A stretch of 64,000 nt of DNA, from the NCBI RefSeq assembly GCF_048541825.1, contig NZ_CP183332.1, positions 372,001 to 436,000 of the forward strand. The letters are read 5' to 3'. Origin of the DNA: Caulobacter sp048541825 (lineage in GTDB: Bacteria > Pseudomonadota > Alphaproteobacteria > Caulobacterales > Caulobacteraceae). Numbering within the stretch: the first letter of the stretch is position 1; each line of letters starts with the position of its first letter. Made by a program: the position numbers and the translations under genes. Of this stretch, positions 16,144-24,042 are shown piece by piece. Below the pieces are notes generated by a model, which was not told the DNA's origin, searched no databases, and saw only the letters and a list, made by a program, of their open reading frames with translations.

Positions 16144-17361
16144 TCAAGCTCGTGCGAGCGGCAGAACCTCGACGATGTCGCCAGCAGACGCGGCGGCCGC
16201 GTCGACCGGTCGCCGGACCAGAGCATCGGCCCTGGAGAAGACGCCGACCAGCGAGGAATCCTGATCGGGGAATGCCGAGACGATCGCTCGCCCCTGAGGA
16301 TCGATCGACAGGCTGGCCCGCATCCAGTGTTCGCGGGGTCCGTTGGCGCCCAGAGGCGCGGCCAGATGCGCCGGGATCAGGGCCGGAGCGGGGTCGCGCC
16401 CGGTCAGGGCGGCCAGCAGTGGACGCAGAAAAAGCTCGGCGCAGACCAGGGCCGAGGCCGGATTGCCGGGCAGGCCCAGCACGCGTCGGCCATCGGCCAG
16501 GGTTCCGAACCAGGTGGGTTTGCCCGGACGGATGGCGATGGTCTCGACCCGCAGGGCCAGGCCCAGCCGGTCCATGGCCGGCTTGACCAGATCGTGGTCG
16601 CCGACCGAGGCGCCGCCGACGGTGACGATCAGGTCGGCCTCGATGCCGGCCACCGAGGCGGCGATGGCCTCGGCATTGTCGGCCGCGGCGGTCAGGCGCG
16701 TGGCCGATCCGCCCCAGGTCTCGACCAGGGCGGCCAGGGCGATGGAGCCCGACTCGAAGATCTGGTCGGGGGCGGGGTCGCCGCCCGGCTGGACCAGTTC
16801 GTCGCCGGTGGCCAGGATGGCGACACGCGGCCGGCGGGCGACCTCCAGCGTGGCCCGGCCCGCTGCCGCGACCAGGGACATCCGCCACGGATCGAGGCGG
16901 ACGCCGGCCTCCAGCAGGCGGTCGCCGGATCGGAAATCGCCGCCGGCCGGTCGGATATTGGAGCGGGGATCGTCGTCGGGAGCAAAGCGCACGGTGTCGC
17001 CGTCGCGCCGGGCCTCTTCCTGGATGACCACCAGATCAGCCCCGGCCGGAACGGGCGCGCCGGTGAAGATGCGCACCGCCTCGCCCTGGATCACGGCGCC
17101 TGAAAAGGCCTTGCCTGCAGCGCTCTCCCCGGCGACGCGAAAGACGGCGTCCGGCGCCAGGTCGGCGCGGCGGATAGCCCAGCCGTCCATGGCCGAGGCG
17201 GCGAAGGGGGGCTGGTCGCGGGTCGCGTCGATGGACTGGGCCAGCACCCGGCCCAGAGCTTCGCCGATCGCGACGGTCTCCACGCCCAGCGGCATGGCGT
17301 CGGCCAGCATGCGGGCGCGGGCCTCCTGGACGGTGAGGTTCTTGAGCGGCGCCTGGGTCAT
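16144..17361 (-). CDS. moeA: Molybdopterin molybdotransferase MoeA
   Basis: A 405-residue enzyme that inserts molybdate into adenylated molybdopterin, the last step of Moco synthesis. Diagnostic motifs are FAASAMDGWAIR near residue 55, RIFTGAPVPAGADLVVIQEE, the MogA-like MPT-binding domain VAILATGDELVQPG and VTVGGASVGDHD, and LGLPGNPASALVCAELFLRP near the end. The length is as expected. The start lies three bases after the stop of the NADP reductase gene, so they form one transcript. No other moa/mob gene is visible here. Confidence 0.95.
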   Translation of the reverse strand: MTQAPLKNLTVQEARARMLADAMPLGVETVAIGEALGRVLAQSIDATRDQPPFAASAMDGWAIRRADLAPDAVFRVAGESAAGKAFSGAVIQGEAVRIFTGAPVPAGADLVVIQEEARRDGDTVRFAPDDDPRSNIRPAGGDFRSGDRLLEAGVRLDPWRMSLVAAAGRATLEVARRPRVAILATGDELVQPGGDPAPDQIFESGSIALAALVETWGGSATRLTAAADNAEAIAASVAGIEADLIVTVGGASVGDHDLVKPAMDRLGLALRVETIAIRPGKPTWFGTLADGRRVLGLPGNPASALVCAELFLRPLLAALTGRDPAPALIPAHLAAPLGANGPREHWMRASLSIDPQGRAIVSAFPDQDSSLVGVFSRADALVRRPVDAAAASAGDIVEVLPLARA

Positions 17362-17364
17362 GCC

Positions 17365-18213
17365 CTAGCCGACGAAGGCCCGCTCGATGACGAAGTCGCC
17401 CGGCTCGGCGTTGGAGCCTTCCTTCAGGCCGTGGGCCTCGAGCAGGGCGGCGGTGTCCTTGATCATGGCCATCGAGCCGCACAGCATGGCGCGGTCATTT
17501 TCAGGATCGAACCGGTCGGTATCCAGGCCCAGTTCGCGGAACAGCTGGCCGCTCTCGATCAGGTCAGTGAAGCGGCCCTGGCGCTCGAACGGCTCGCGGG
17601 TGACGGTGGGATAATAGACCAGCTGAGCCCTGGCCTCGTCGCCGACCAGCGGGTCCTCGAAGATCTCCGAGGTGAAGAAGTCGCGATAGGCCAGTTCCTG
17701 CACTTCGCGCACGCCGTGGGCGACGATCACCGTCTCGAAGCGGCTGTAGGCGTCGGGATCGCGGGCCACCGCCAGCCAGGGCGCCAGGCCGGTGCCGGTG
17801 CCAAACAGGAACAGGCGCTTGCCGGGACGAACGGCGTCCAAAACCAGGGTGCCGGTCGGCTTCTTGCCCAGCAGCACCTGATCGCCGGGCTGGATCTGCT
17901 GCAGGCGTGAGGTCAGGGGGCCGTCGGGAACCTTGATCGAGAAGAATTCCAGCTCCTCGGCGAAGCTGGGCGAGGCGATCGAATAGGCGCGCAGGATCGG
18001 CTTCTTCTCGCCCAGATCTTCGCGCGGCGGCAGGCCGATCATCACGAACTCGCCGGAGCGGAAGCGGAAGCTGGCCGGCCGGGTGATGGCGAAGCTGAAC
18101 AGGCGGTCGGTCCAGTGCTTCACCCACAGCACGGTTTCCACGGACTGGGCGGCTTCCTTGACCGGGGCGGCGGGGGCAGGGGCGGTGGGAGTGGGGGCGG
18201 CCGTGATCGTCAA
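17365..18213 (-). CDS. fpr: Ferredoxin/flavodoxin--NADP(+) reductase
   Basis: A 282-residue FAD flavoenzyme of the bacterial FPR class, exchanging electrons between NADPH and ferredoxin or flavodoxin. It shows the FAD motif RAYSIASPSF, the NADP motif LFLFGTGTGLAPWLAVARDP, LCGSMAMIKDTAALLEAHGL, and the subclass tail DFVIERAFVG. It has an Ala/Pro-rich N-terminal extension of about 25 residues before ETVLWVKHWTDRLFSF. I prefer the TTG at 18213, preceded by AGGA at the right distance; a GTG at 18267 would add 18 residues. It is cotranscribed with moeA. An export role for the extension is unlikely because it is not hydrophobic. Confidence 0.9.
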   Translation of the reverse strand: MTITAAPTPTAPAPAAPVKEAAQSVETVLWVKHWTDRLFSFAITRPASFRFRSGEFVMIGLPPREDLGEKKPILRAYSIASPSFAEELEFFSIKVPDGPLTSRLQQIQPGDQVLLGKKPTGTLVLDAVRPGKRLFLFGTGTGLAPWLAVARDPDAYSRFETVIVAHGVREVQELAYRDFFTSEIFEDPLVGDEARAQLVYYPTVTREPFERQGRFTDLIESGQLFRELGLDTDRFDPENDRAMLCGSMAMIKDTAALLEAHGLKEGSNAEPGDFVIERAFVG

Positions 18214-18362
18214 TGTTTCGGTCCTGAGCGCAGCTGCGCGAAAAGGTAAATCCAGTCTCGTCGCCACGGCCCTGGGGCGACGCTGGTTTCATTTGAGGAG
18301 CCGGGCAAGGAAGTCAACTCAGCTCCTCTGATGACGGCGCGGGAAAATCTTTCGCAAAGTCG

Positions 18363-18406
18363 TCAAAATGCGACGCAGCGCTTTTTCAAAATGCGTCAAA
18401 AATGTG
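18363..18406. promoter_or_regulatory. Repeated TCAAAATGCG boxes in a divergent promoter region
   Basis: TCAAAATGCG occurs at 18363-18372 and 18386-18395, 23 bases apart, followed at once by a degenerate copy TCAAAAATGTG (18396-18406). They lie between the divergent reductase and lipoprotein genes and could be an operator. No regulator is assigned. Confidence 0.3.
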
Positions 18407-18478
18407 ATTGCCGACCACCCAAAGGGGGCGCAGACTTCGTTTTGCTTCGTTCGCGGAGCCAACGATACGGAGGAACGT

Positions 18479-18850
18479 ATGCGGGTAAGGTTCGTGAGGG
18501 CCGCCGCGGCGGCCAGTCTGTTAGCGTTTGGTTTGGCCGGTTGTGGTGATGGCGGCGCGAAGACGAAAGTCGCGCAGGCCCAACAAGTTATCTTGGAAGC
18601 CAAGTCTGTCACGGCGTCCGGCTGCGTGCGGCCGGTCGAGACCACGTCGTGTCTTGTGGTTCGCGGTCGCGCGGGCGGATATTATGATATCAGCTCCGCC
18701 AGCCCGGCGCCGGATCCTTCAAAGGGCGTGGCGATCTCGCTACAGGGCAAGGACCTGGGCAAGAACACCGAATGCGGCCGCCAACTGACGGACGTGAAGT
18801 GGTCCTATCTGGGCATTCAGTGCGCAGCGCCCGTGGCGTCGACCGAATAG
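18479..18850 (+). CDS. Small predicted lipoprotein
   Basis: A 123-residue protein. It has a lipoprotein signal peptide (MRVRFVRAAAAASLLAFGLA) with lipobox LAGC, so Cys22 would be lipidated after cleavage. The mature part is about 100 residues with four further cysteines (SGCVRP, TSCLVV, TECGRQ, IQCAAP), enough for two disulfides. The start is fixed by GGAGG at 18469-18473 ahead of ATG 18479. No known family recognised. It is divergent from the NADP reductase gene. Confidence 0.75.
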   Translation: MRVRFVRAAAAASLLAFGLAGCGDGGAKTKVAQAQQVILEAKSVTASGCVRPVETTSCLVVRGRAGGYYDISSASPAPDPSKGVAISLQGKDLGKNTECGRQLTDVKWSYLGIQCAAPVASTE

Positions 18851-18868
18851 GCCGACAAGAAGGCGGGT

Positions 18869-18971
18869 TAGAGCATTTTCCGACGAAGTGGACGCCGGTT
18901 CGTCATCAGAAAATGCGTTAAAATAAGCAACTGGGGCGTTTCACCGATCCAGTTGGATCGGAGAATGCTCC
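18869..18971. repeat. Bipartite hairpin repeat element (GAGCATTTTC type)
   Basis: Two hairpins lie in tandem. The first is GCATTTTCCGACGAA paired with TTCGTCATCAGAAAATGC (from 18871). The second is GGGGCGTTTCACCGATCCA paired with TGGATCGGAGAATGCTCC, ending near 18971. The outer ends GAGCATTTTC and GAGAATGCTC are also mutually inverted. I recall related sequences as dispersed intergenic repeats in Caulobacterales and Rhizobiales. Confidence 0.7.
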
Positions 18972-19510
18972 GGACACTCAGGCCGGGACGGGCGGCGCGT
19001 CAGCGACCGCCCGACGGTTTCAGCTTTCGCCCGATCCTGGATCCGTGCGGGTCTTGGGAGACTGCGTGCTGTCTTCGCTGCCGTGCGGCTCGGTCGCCGG
19101 ACGCGGCGGCTTGCCGTCGCTTAAGGGCGGCTGAAGATTCTCGTTCTCGACGGAAGGATTTCGAGGCGCGCTCCGATTTCGCGGGCGGCGCCGGTGCGTC
19201 TTGGGCTCTGGCGGACTGGGTCATATCGGCTCAACGCGCGAGCGAACGCGTTAGATCCGTCTCGCGCCAACGCCCCGTCATCCCGCCCCTGGCCTTTGGT
19301 CAGGCCCTGTTTAGAGAGGTTCTACCCCCTCTTGCGGACTTTCATCGGCGCCAACGCCAAGCAGACGGCTTGCGGCCGCTTGCCCGGCGGAGACGACCCT
19401 GCTAAATGGCGCGGCTCTGGCGATTGGACCCAGCGCGCCGACGGCCCTTGAAGGCTTGCGGCGGGTTATCCATTTCCAGAGACCGGGACCCGAAAGGGGC
19501 CATGGTCTGC
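18972..19510. other. Intergenic region before tRNA-Trp
   Basis: About 540 bases with no convincing gene. The plus frame at 18953-19405 is Arg-rich with no ribosome site. One minus frame translates to a polar stretch (NPSVENENLQPPLSDGKPPR) but lacks any start codon. The tRNA promoter must lie at the right end. Confidence 0.35.
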
Positions 19511-19586
19511 AGGAGTGTAGCTCAGCTGGTAGAGCGTCGGTCTCCAAAACCGAAAGTCGTGGGTTCGAGTCCCCCCACTCCTGCCA
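19511..19586 (+). tRNA. trpT: tRNA-Trp (anticodon CCA)
   Basis: A 76-base cloverleaf. The acceptor stem AGGAGTG/CACTCCT (19511-19517 with 19576-19582) is followed by G and an encoded CCA (19584-19586). The D-arm contains GCTCAGCTGGTAGAGC. The anticodon loop TCTCCAAAA gives CCA, reading UGG. The T-arm is GTGGGTTCGAGTCCCCC. It sits directly upstream of secE, a linkage frequent in bacteria. Confidence 0.97.
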
Positions 19587-19651
19587 TTTTATGTTTTCGA
19601 TAGGTCCGGCTCCCGGCCCTGTCGTATTTGAAAGTCGTGAGCCTCAAGAGC

Positions 19652-19963
19652 ATGGCCAGGAAACCGGGTTCGAGCCCGTCCGCGATCAAGAGCCGCGCCG
19701 CCCGTACGGCGGCAGCGCTCGCGCCCGCCGGCGGCGCCCCCGCTGCGGCGGCGGCGCCGAAGAAGAAGCGCACGAATCCCGTGCAGTTCTTCCGTGAAGT
19801 GCGCGCCGAAGCCCGCAAGATCACCTGGACCACTCGCAAGGAGACCTGGATCACCTCGGTGATGGTCTTCATGATGGTGGTTCTGGCGGCTATCTTCTTC
19901 TCGGCGGTCGATGGGCTGCTGGGCCTTGGAGCCAAGGCGCTCCTGTCGTTCGCCGCGGGATAA
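19652..19963 (+). CDS. secE: Preprotein translocase subunit SecE
   Basis: About 103 residues. The conserved block NPVQFFREVRAEARKITWTT is the amphipathic surface helix of SecE, followed by one membrane span (ITSVMVFMMVVLAAIFFSAV). It clamps SecY in the translocon. An Ala/Lys-rich N-terminal extension of about 45 residues (AARTAAALAPAGGAPAAAAA) precedes the core and is longer than in many SecE proteins. ATG 19652 is chosen; upstream in-frame TTG/GTG codons have no clear ribosome site, and the ATG itself has only a weak one. nusG follows six bases later. Confidence 0.93.
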   Translation: MARKPGSSPSAIKSRAARTAAALAPAGGAPAAAAAPKKKRTNPVQFFREVRAEARKITWTTRKETWITSVMVFMMVVLAAIFFSAVDGLLGLGAKALLSFAAG

Positions 19964-19969
19964 GAGACC

Positions 19970-20527
19970 ATGAGCACCGAAACCGCGTCCAACCCGAACC
20001 ACAAGTGGTACATCGTTCACGCCTACTCGAACTTCGAGAAGAAGGTGGCCGAGAGCATCCGCGAACAGGCCCGCAGCCAGGGGCTTGAAGACAGCTTCTC
20101 CGAAATCCTGGTTCCGACCGAGGACGTCATCGAGATCCGTCGCGGCCGCAAGGTCAATGCCGAGCGCAAGTTCTTCCCCGGCTATGTGCTGGTGAAGATG
20201 AACCTCTCGGACGAAGCCTATCACCTGATCAAGAACACCCCGAAGGTCACCGGCTTCCTGGGCAGCGCGTCCAAGCCGCAGCCGGTGTCGGAAAAGGAAG
20301 TTCAGCGCATCGTCGGCGCGATCGAAGAGGGCGTCGAGCGTCCCAAGACGGTCGTCATGTTCGAGATCGGCGAGAACGTCCGCGTCACCGACGGCCCGTT
20401 CGCCAGTTTCAATGGCTCGGTCGAGCAGGTCGACGAAGAGCGCTCGCGCCTTCGCGTTACCGTCTCGATCTTCGGCCGCGCGACCCCGGTCGAGCTGGAA
20501 TACAATCAGGTCGAAAAGATCAACTGA
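19970..20527 (+). CDS. nusG: Transcription termination/antitermination protein NusG
   Basis: A 185-residue protein. The N-terminal NGN domain begins HKWYIVHAYSNFEKKVAESI and contains RKFFPGYVLVKMNLSDEAYH; the C-terminal KOW domain contains GENVRVTDGPFASFNGSVEQ. NusG binds the RNA polymerase clamp and links it to Rho or to S10 of the ribosome. It is cotranscribed with secE and ends at a strong terminator, so it is separated from rplK here by about 3 kb. Confidence 0.97.
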   Translation: MSTETASNPNHKWYIVHAYSNFEKKVAESIREQARSQGLEDSFSEILVPTEDVIEIRRGRKVNAERKFFPGYVLVKMNLSDEAYHLIKNTPKVTGFLGSASKPQPVSEKEVQRIVGAIEEGVERPKTVVMFEIGENVRVTDGPFASFNGSVEQVDEERSRLRVTVSIFGRATPVELEYNQVEKIN

Positions 20528-20553
20528 TATCGGCCTGATCGGTCTGCGTTTCG

Positions 20554-20586
20554 AAAACCCCGCGTCGGCAACGGCGCGGGGTTTTT
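20554..20586 (+). terminator. Intrinsic terminator after nusG
   Basis: Stem AAAACCCCGCG/CGCGGGGTTTT (20554-20564 with 20575-20585) followed by T. Its core is nearly identical to the terminator at 21460-21493. Confidence 0.9.
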
Positions 20587-20724
20587 GCGCTCAAGCGGGC
20601 GCCCCGGGCCGTTGGCGGATCTTTCGAGACGTCGCCGATTTACGTTTCCGTCCTCGTGCTCTAAGCGCCGCCCTTGACGGTTCATGATCGAGCCTGATGC
20701 TGCTGGCAGTTCCGGAGAGAACCC

Positions 20725-21432
20725 TTGCGAAACCTGATCCCCACGGTCGCCCTGATCCTTCTGGCCGCGACGACCCTCTCGGCTTGCGACAAGTCCGAGA
20801 AGCAGGCCGCCGACTCCAGGGCCGCCGCAAAGGCCGCCCAGACCGAACGCGCCGGGCCGATCAGCTGGAACGCCAGTGCGGCGGTCTTCGAAATGAACGG
20901 CGCGCCGCTGCGGACCGCCAGACTGTGGACTTTCCGCGACTCCGCCGACGGTTTCGCCGCCGTGGGCAGCAAGATCGCGCCGACGGCCGACGGCCTGTCC
21001 ATGACGGTCGCCGATCCCACCCTGCGCTCGCCCAAGGGTCTGGCCATCGACGGCGCCGACTATCAGCTGGTGCTGGTGCGTCTGACCCGGACGGCGGCCG
21101 GCGAGGCCTGGAACGGCGCGCTCTACTATTCGACTCCCGGCCACCCCGAGAGCGGCCAGTACTTCGGCAAGCCGGTGATCGGCGGCAATCCGGCGCTGAG
21201 CGAGACCACCACAATGGTCTACAATATGAGCCAGCTGGTCATCGGCGGCGGCGACTGGAGCCAGTCGATCATCAACCAGATCCGCCTGGACATCGAAGAC
21301 AAGCCGGGCGGCGCCTTCGTGATCCACCAGATCGCTATCGTCCAGAACCCCGACGCTTCGGCCTTCAGGCGGCCCGAGCCGGCGCCCAAGCCGGCGCCTG
21401 CGCCGGCGGCCAAGCCGGCCGAAGCGCCCTAG
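20725..21432 (+). CDS. Predicted lipoprotein with Ala/Pro-rich tail
   Basis: A 235-residue protein beginning with TTG at 20725 behind GGAGAG. The signal peptide ends in the lipobox LSAC (MRNLIPTVALILLAATTLSAC). The mature domain contains GYxxx-free beta-type sequence such as YQLVLVRLTRTAAGEAWNGA and a WSQSIINQIRLDIEDKPGGA segment, and ends with a Pro/Ala/Lys tail (PEPAPKPAPAPAAKPAEAP) that could reach into peptidoglycan. It resembles a carbohydrate-binding-like beta fold, but I cannot name a family. It is flanked by two almost identical terminators and is an independent unit between nusG and the HxlR gene. Confidence 0.75.
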   Translation: MRNLIPTVALILLAATTLSACDKSEKQAADSRAAAKAAQTERAGPISWNASAAVFEMNGAPLRTARLWTFRDSADGFAAVGSKIAPTADGLSMTVADPTLRSPKGLAIDGADYQLVLVRLTRTAAGEAWNGALYYSTPGHPESGQYFGKPVIGGNPALSETTTMVYNMSQLVIGGGDWSQSIINQIRLDIEDKPGGAFVIHQIAIVQNPDASAFRRPEPAPKPAPAPAAKPAEAP

Positions 21433-21459
21433 ATCAGGGGCCAGCCCCTCGGCGTTCAG

Positions 21460-21493
21460 AAAACCCCGCGTCGGGACCGGCGCGGGGTTTTTC
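21460..21493 (+). terminator. Intrinsic terminator after lipoprotein gene
   Basis: Stem AAAACCCCGCG/CGCGGGGTTTT (21460-21470 with 21481-21491) followed by T. It matches the nusG terminator over almost its whole length. Confidence 0.9.
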
Positions 21494-21503
21494 TCGTCCG
21501 GGC

Positions 21504-21962
21504 TCAGCCCGCGTCGAAGCCAGGCGCCGCGCGGGTCTCGACCTCGCGCGCCGTGACCACCTCCCCGCAGGCCGAGCAGGCCTGAACCGGATGGAAGTCG
21601 CAGCCGCAGCCCTTGTGCCGGCGCAGCAGGGGCGGGCCCTCGGGGCCGGCATAGTGGGTGTCGCCGAAGTGGGCGACGGCCATGATCACGGGGTGCAGGT
21701 CCATCCCCTTGGCGGTCAGCCGGTAGTCGTGGCGGGGCGGATTGGCCTGATAGGCCTCGCGGCGTAGCACGCCTTCCTCGACCAGTACCCGCAGGCGATC
21801 GGTGACGATGCTGCGCGAGATGCCCAGGCGCGCCTGGAAGGCCTCGAACCGCCGCACGCCCAGGAAACAGTCGCGCAGGATCATCAGGGTCCAGCGGTCG
21901 CCGATCACGGCCAGGGATCGCGAGACCGAGCAGGGCTGGGCGGCGAGATCATCCCATTTCAT
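21504..21962 (-). CDS. HxlR family transcriptional regulator
   Basis: A 152-residue winged-helix regulator of the HxlR family: CSVSRSLAVIGDRWTLMILR is the family N-terminal block with a conserved Cys at residue 11, followed by FEAFQARLGISRSIVTDRLR and the wing ANPPRHDYRLTAKGMDLHPV. A C-terminal Cys/His cluster (HKGCGCDFHPVQACSACGEV) may bind zinc. HxlR proteins typically sense aldehydes, quinones or redox stress. It is divergent from an SDR/isomerase pair across a 96-base promoter gap, so those are its likely targets. Confidence 0.88.
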   Translation of the reverse strand: MKWDDLAAQPCSVSRSLAVIGDRWTLMILRDCFLGVRRFEAFQARLGISRSIVTDRLRVLVEEGVLRREAYQANPPRHDYRLTAKGMDLHPVIMAVAHFGDTHYAGPEGPPLLRRHKGCGCDFHPVQACSACGEVVTAREVETRAAPGFDAG

Positions 21963-22058
21963 GGCGTCGCGGTCCTTTTGCGTGCGGCGGCATTCTGCAT
22001 TTGACTCAGTACAGATTCAATACGAACTTGAGGGCAACGAAATCAGGGGAGACGACGG

Positions 22059-22799
22059 ATGGCGACGACCGGAAAGGGCGCGTGCCTGGTGGTGGGCGTC
22101 GGCGACGGTGTCGGCGGCGCGATCGCCAAGGCCTTCGCCGCCGAGGGTTACGAGGTCTGCATGACACGCCGCCCCCGCCATCTCGACCAGCTGGAGGCCA
22201 TGGCGCAGCAGATCCGCGCCGATGGCGGCCGGGCCCGCGCCTACGGCGTCGACGCCCGCCAGGAGGCCGAGATGGTCGCCCTGTTCGACCAGATCGAGGC
22301 CGAGGTCGGGCCGTTGGAGGTGGTGGTCTTCAACATCGGCGCGAACGTGCGCTTCACGGTGGTCGACACCACGGCCCAGGTGTTTTCCAAGGTCTGGGAG
22401 ATGGCCTGTTTCGCCGGCTTCCTGACCGGGCGCGAGGCGGCGCGGGTGATGACGCCGCGTGGTCGCGGCACGATCCTGTTCACCGGGGCCAGCGCCAGCC
22501 TGCGCGGCAAGGACGGCTTTTCCGCCTTCGCCTCGGCCAAGGCCGGCCTGCGGGCGATGGCCCAGAGCCTGGCGCGCGAGATGGGACCGCGGGGCGTGCA
22601 TGTGGCCCATGTGGTGGTCGACGGGGCCATCGACGGGGTCTTCACCCGCCAGATGCGTGACGATGTGCAGGGCCTGCTGGATCGCGACGAGATCCTCAAG
22701 CCCGACGAGATCGCGGCCAATTATGTCTGGCTGCACAACCAGCCACGCTCGGCCTGGACGCACGAGATCGACCTGCGCCCCCATTCTGAAACCTGGTGA
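22059..22799 (+). CDS. Atypical short-chain dehydrogenase/reductase (FxxxK active site)
   Basis: A 246-residue Rossmann protein of the SDR superfamily. The glycine motif is degenerate (VVGVGDGVGGAIAKAF instead of TGxxxGIG) and the NNAG motif reads NIGANV. The active-site Ser is present in FTGASASLRG, but the catalytic Tyr is replaced by Phe in FSAFASAKAGL (FxxxK). I recall one classical-SDR subgroup (SDR_c10) with exactly these changes; its chemistry is unknown. Normal Tyr-dependent oxidoreduction is unlikely. The start of the HCCA isomerase gene lies 12 bases after the stop, so the two are cotranscribed. Confidence 0.85.
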   Translation: MATTGKGACLVVGVGDGVGGAIAKAFAAEGYEVCMTRRPRHLDQLEAMAQQIRADGGRARAYGVDARQEAEMVALFDQIEAEVGPLEVVVFNIGANVRFTVVDTTAQVFSKVWEMACFAGFLTGREAARVMTPRGRGTILFTGASASLRGKDGFSAFASAKAGLRAMAQSLAREMGPRGVHVAHVVVDGAIDGVFTRQMRDDVQGLLDRDEILKPDEIAANYVWLHNQPRSAWTHEIDLRPHSETW

Positions 22800-22811
22800 G
22801 GAGCCGCTGAC

Positions 22812-23414
22812 ATGAGCAAGACCATCGACTTCATCTTCGACTTCGGCAGCCCCAACGCCTATCTGGCTTGGAAGCTGGTGCCCGACATCGCCGCGCGGCA
22901 GGGGGCCCAGGTCCGGCTTGTGCCCTGCCTGCTGGGCGGCATCTTCAAGCTGACCGGCAACCAGGCCCCGATGACCGCTTTTGGCGGGGTCAAGGGCAAG
23001 ATGGACTACGAGATGCTGGAGACCCGCCGCTTCATCGCGGCCCATGGCCTGACCGCCTTCCACTTCAACCCGCATTTCCCGGTCAACACCCTGCTGCTGA
23101 TGCGCGGCATGGTCGCGGCGCAGCGGGCCGGCCTTGGTCCGGTCTATCTGGACGCCATGCTGCGGGGCATGTGGGAGCAGGGCCTGAAGCTGGACGATCC
23201 TGCCGTCTTCGTCGCCACCGCCGACGCGGCCGGCCTGGACGGCGCGGCGCTGCTGGCGGCGACCGCCGATCCTGAGGTCAAGGCCGAACTGGCCGCCAAC
23301 ACCGACGCCGCCGTCGCGCGCGGCGTGTTCGGCATTCCCAGCTTCTTTGTCGGGCCGGAGATGTTCTTCGGCAAGGAGCGGCTGGGCCAGGTGGAGACGG
23401 AGCTGGCGCGGTAG
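22812..23414 (+). CDS. 2-hydroxychromene-2-carboxylate isomerase / GST-kappa-like protein
   Basis: A 200-residue DsbA-fold protein of the HCCA isomerase/kappa glutathione transferase family. The N-terminus IDFIFDFGSPNAYLAWKLVP carries the active-site Ser in place of a CxxC motif. The C-terminal GVFGIPSFFVGPEMFFGKER is the conserved cis-Pro/glutathione region. NahD-type enzymes isomerise a chromene carboxylate in aromatic degradation using glutathione, but no ring-cleavage genes are nearby. A general glutathione-linked isomerase or detoxification role with the upstream SDR is therefore as likely. Confidence 0.88.
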   Translation: MSKTIDFIFDFGSPNAYLAWKLVPDIAARQGAQVRLVPCLLGGIFKLTGNQAPMTAFGGVKGKMDYEMLETRRFIAAHGLTAFHFNPHFPVNTLLLMRGMVAAQRAGLGPVYLDAMLRGMWEQGLKLDDPAVFVATADAAGLDGAALLAATADPEVKAELAANTDAAVARGVFGIPSFFVGPEMFFGKERLGQVETELAR

Positions 23415-23432
23415 ACGGCGCCCCGCCGGCCT

Positions 23433-23460
23433 TTGACTCCCCATCCCCCACCTGCTAAAC
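23433..23460 (+). promoter_or_regulatory. Candidate promoter of rplK-rplA
   Basis: TTGACT (23433-23438), 16-base spacer, then CTAAAC (23455-23460) within TGCTAAACG. This matches the Caulobacter housekeeping pattern TTGAC...GCTAnAnC. It leaves a leader of about 140 bases before rplK, room for L1-dependent autoregulation (known in other bacteria; inferred here). Confidence 0.6.
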
Positions 23461-23607
23461 GCCGCGCCTCGCTCCAGGACTGCGTCCCGGGGCGTGCTCG
23501 CCATTGGTCATCAGAGCATGGCGGGCTCAAATCCGTGGAAGGGACGCCAAGCCCGCACCACGGCCAACCAGCGAAGGCCGTTAGCTCGGCTTTCTTGAGA
23601 GGATACA

Positions 23608-24039
23608 ATGGCTAAAAAGATCCTGGGCTATATCAAGCTCCAGGTGAAGGCTGGCTCGGCCACGCCTTCGCCCCCCATCGGTCCCGCACTGGGCCAGCGC
23701 GGCGTCAACATCATGGGCTTCTGTAAGGAGTTCAACGCGCGCACTGAGAACGTCGAAAAGGGCACCCCCCTGCCGACCGTGATCACCGTGTTCCAAGACA
23801 AGTCGTTCACCTTCGTCACCAAGACGCCCCCGGCGACGCACTACCTCAAGCAGATCACCGGCCTGAAGTCCGGCGCCAAGCTGACCGGTCGTGAGACCGT
23901 CGGCGAAGTGACCCGCACCCAGCTGCGCGAGATCGCCGAAAAGAAGATGAAGGACCTGAACGCCAACGACATCGAGGCTGCGGCCAAGATCATCGAAGGC
24001 TCCGCCAAGGCCATGGGCCTGAAGATCGTGGAGGCCTAA
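23608..24039 (+). CDS. rplK: 50S ribosomal protein L11
   Basis: A 143-residue protein. The N-terminal domain has the characteristic PSPPIGPALGQRGVNIMGFC; the C-terminal RNA-binding domain contains TGLKSGAKLTGRETVGEVTR and GSAKAMGLKIVEA. L11 binds 23S rRNA in the GTPase-associated centre and is the thiostrepton and RelA stringent-response site. It is the first gene of the rplK-rplA unit; rplA begins three bases after its stop. Confidence 0.98.
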   Translation: MAKKILGYIKLQVKAGSATPSPPIGPALGQRGVNIMGFCKEFNARTENVEKGTPLPTVITVFQDKSFTFVTKTPPATHYLKQITGLKSGAKLTGRETVGEVTRTQLREIAEKKMKDLNANDIEAAAKIIEGSAKAMGLKIVEA

Positions 24040-24042
24040 GTC

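Noticed and set aside
18953..19405. Plus-strand 150-codon Arg-rich frame before tRNA-Trp
   Set aside because: No ribosome site, extreme Arg/Ala content, and it begins inside the hairpin repeat.
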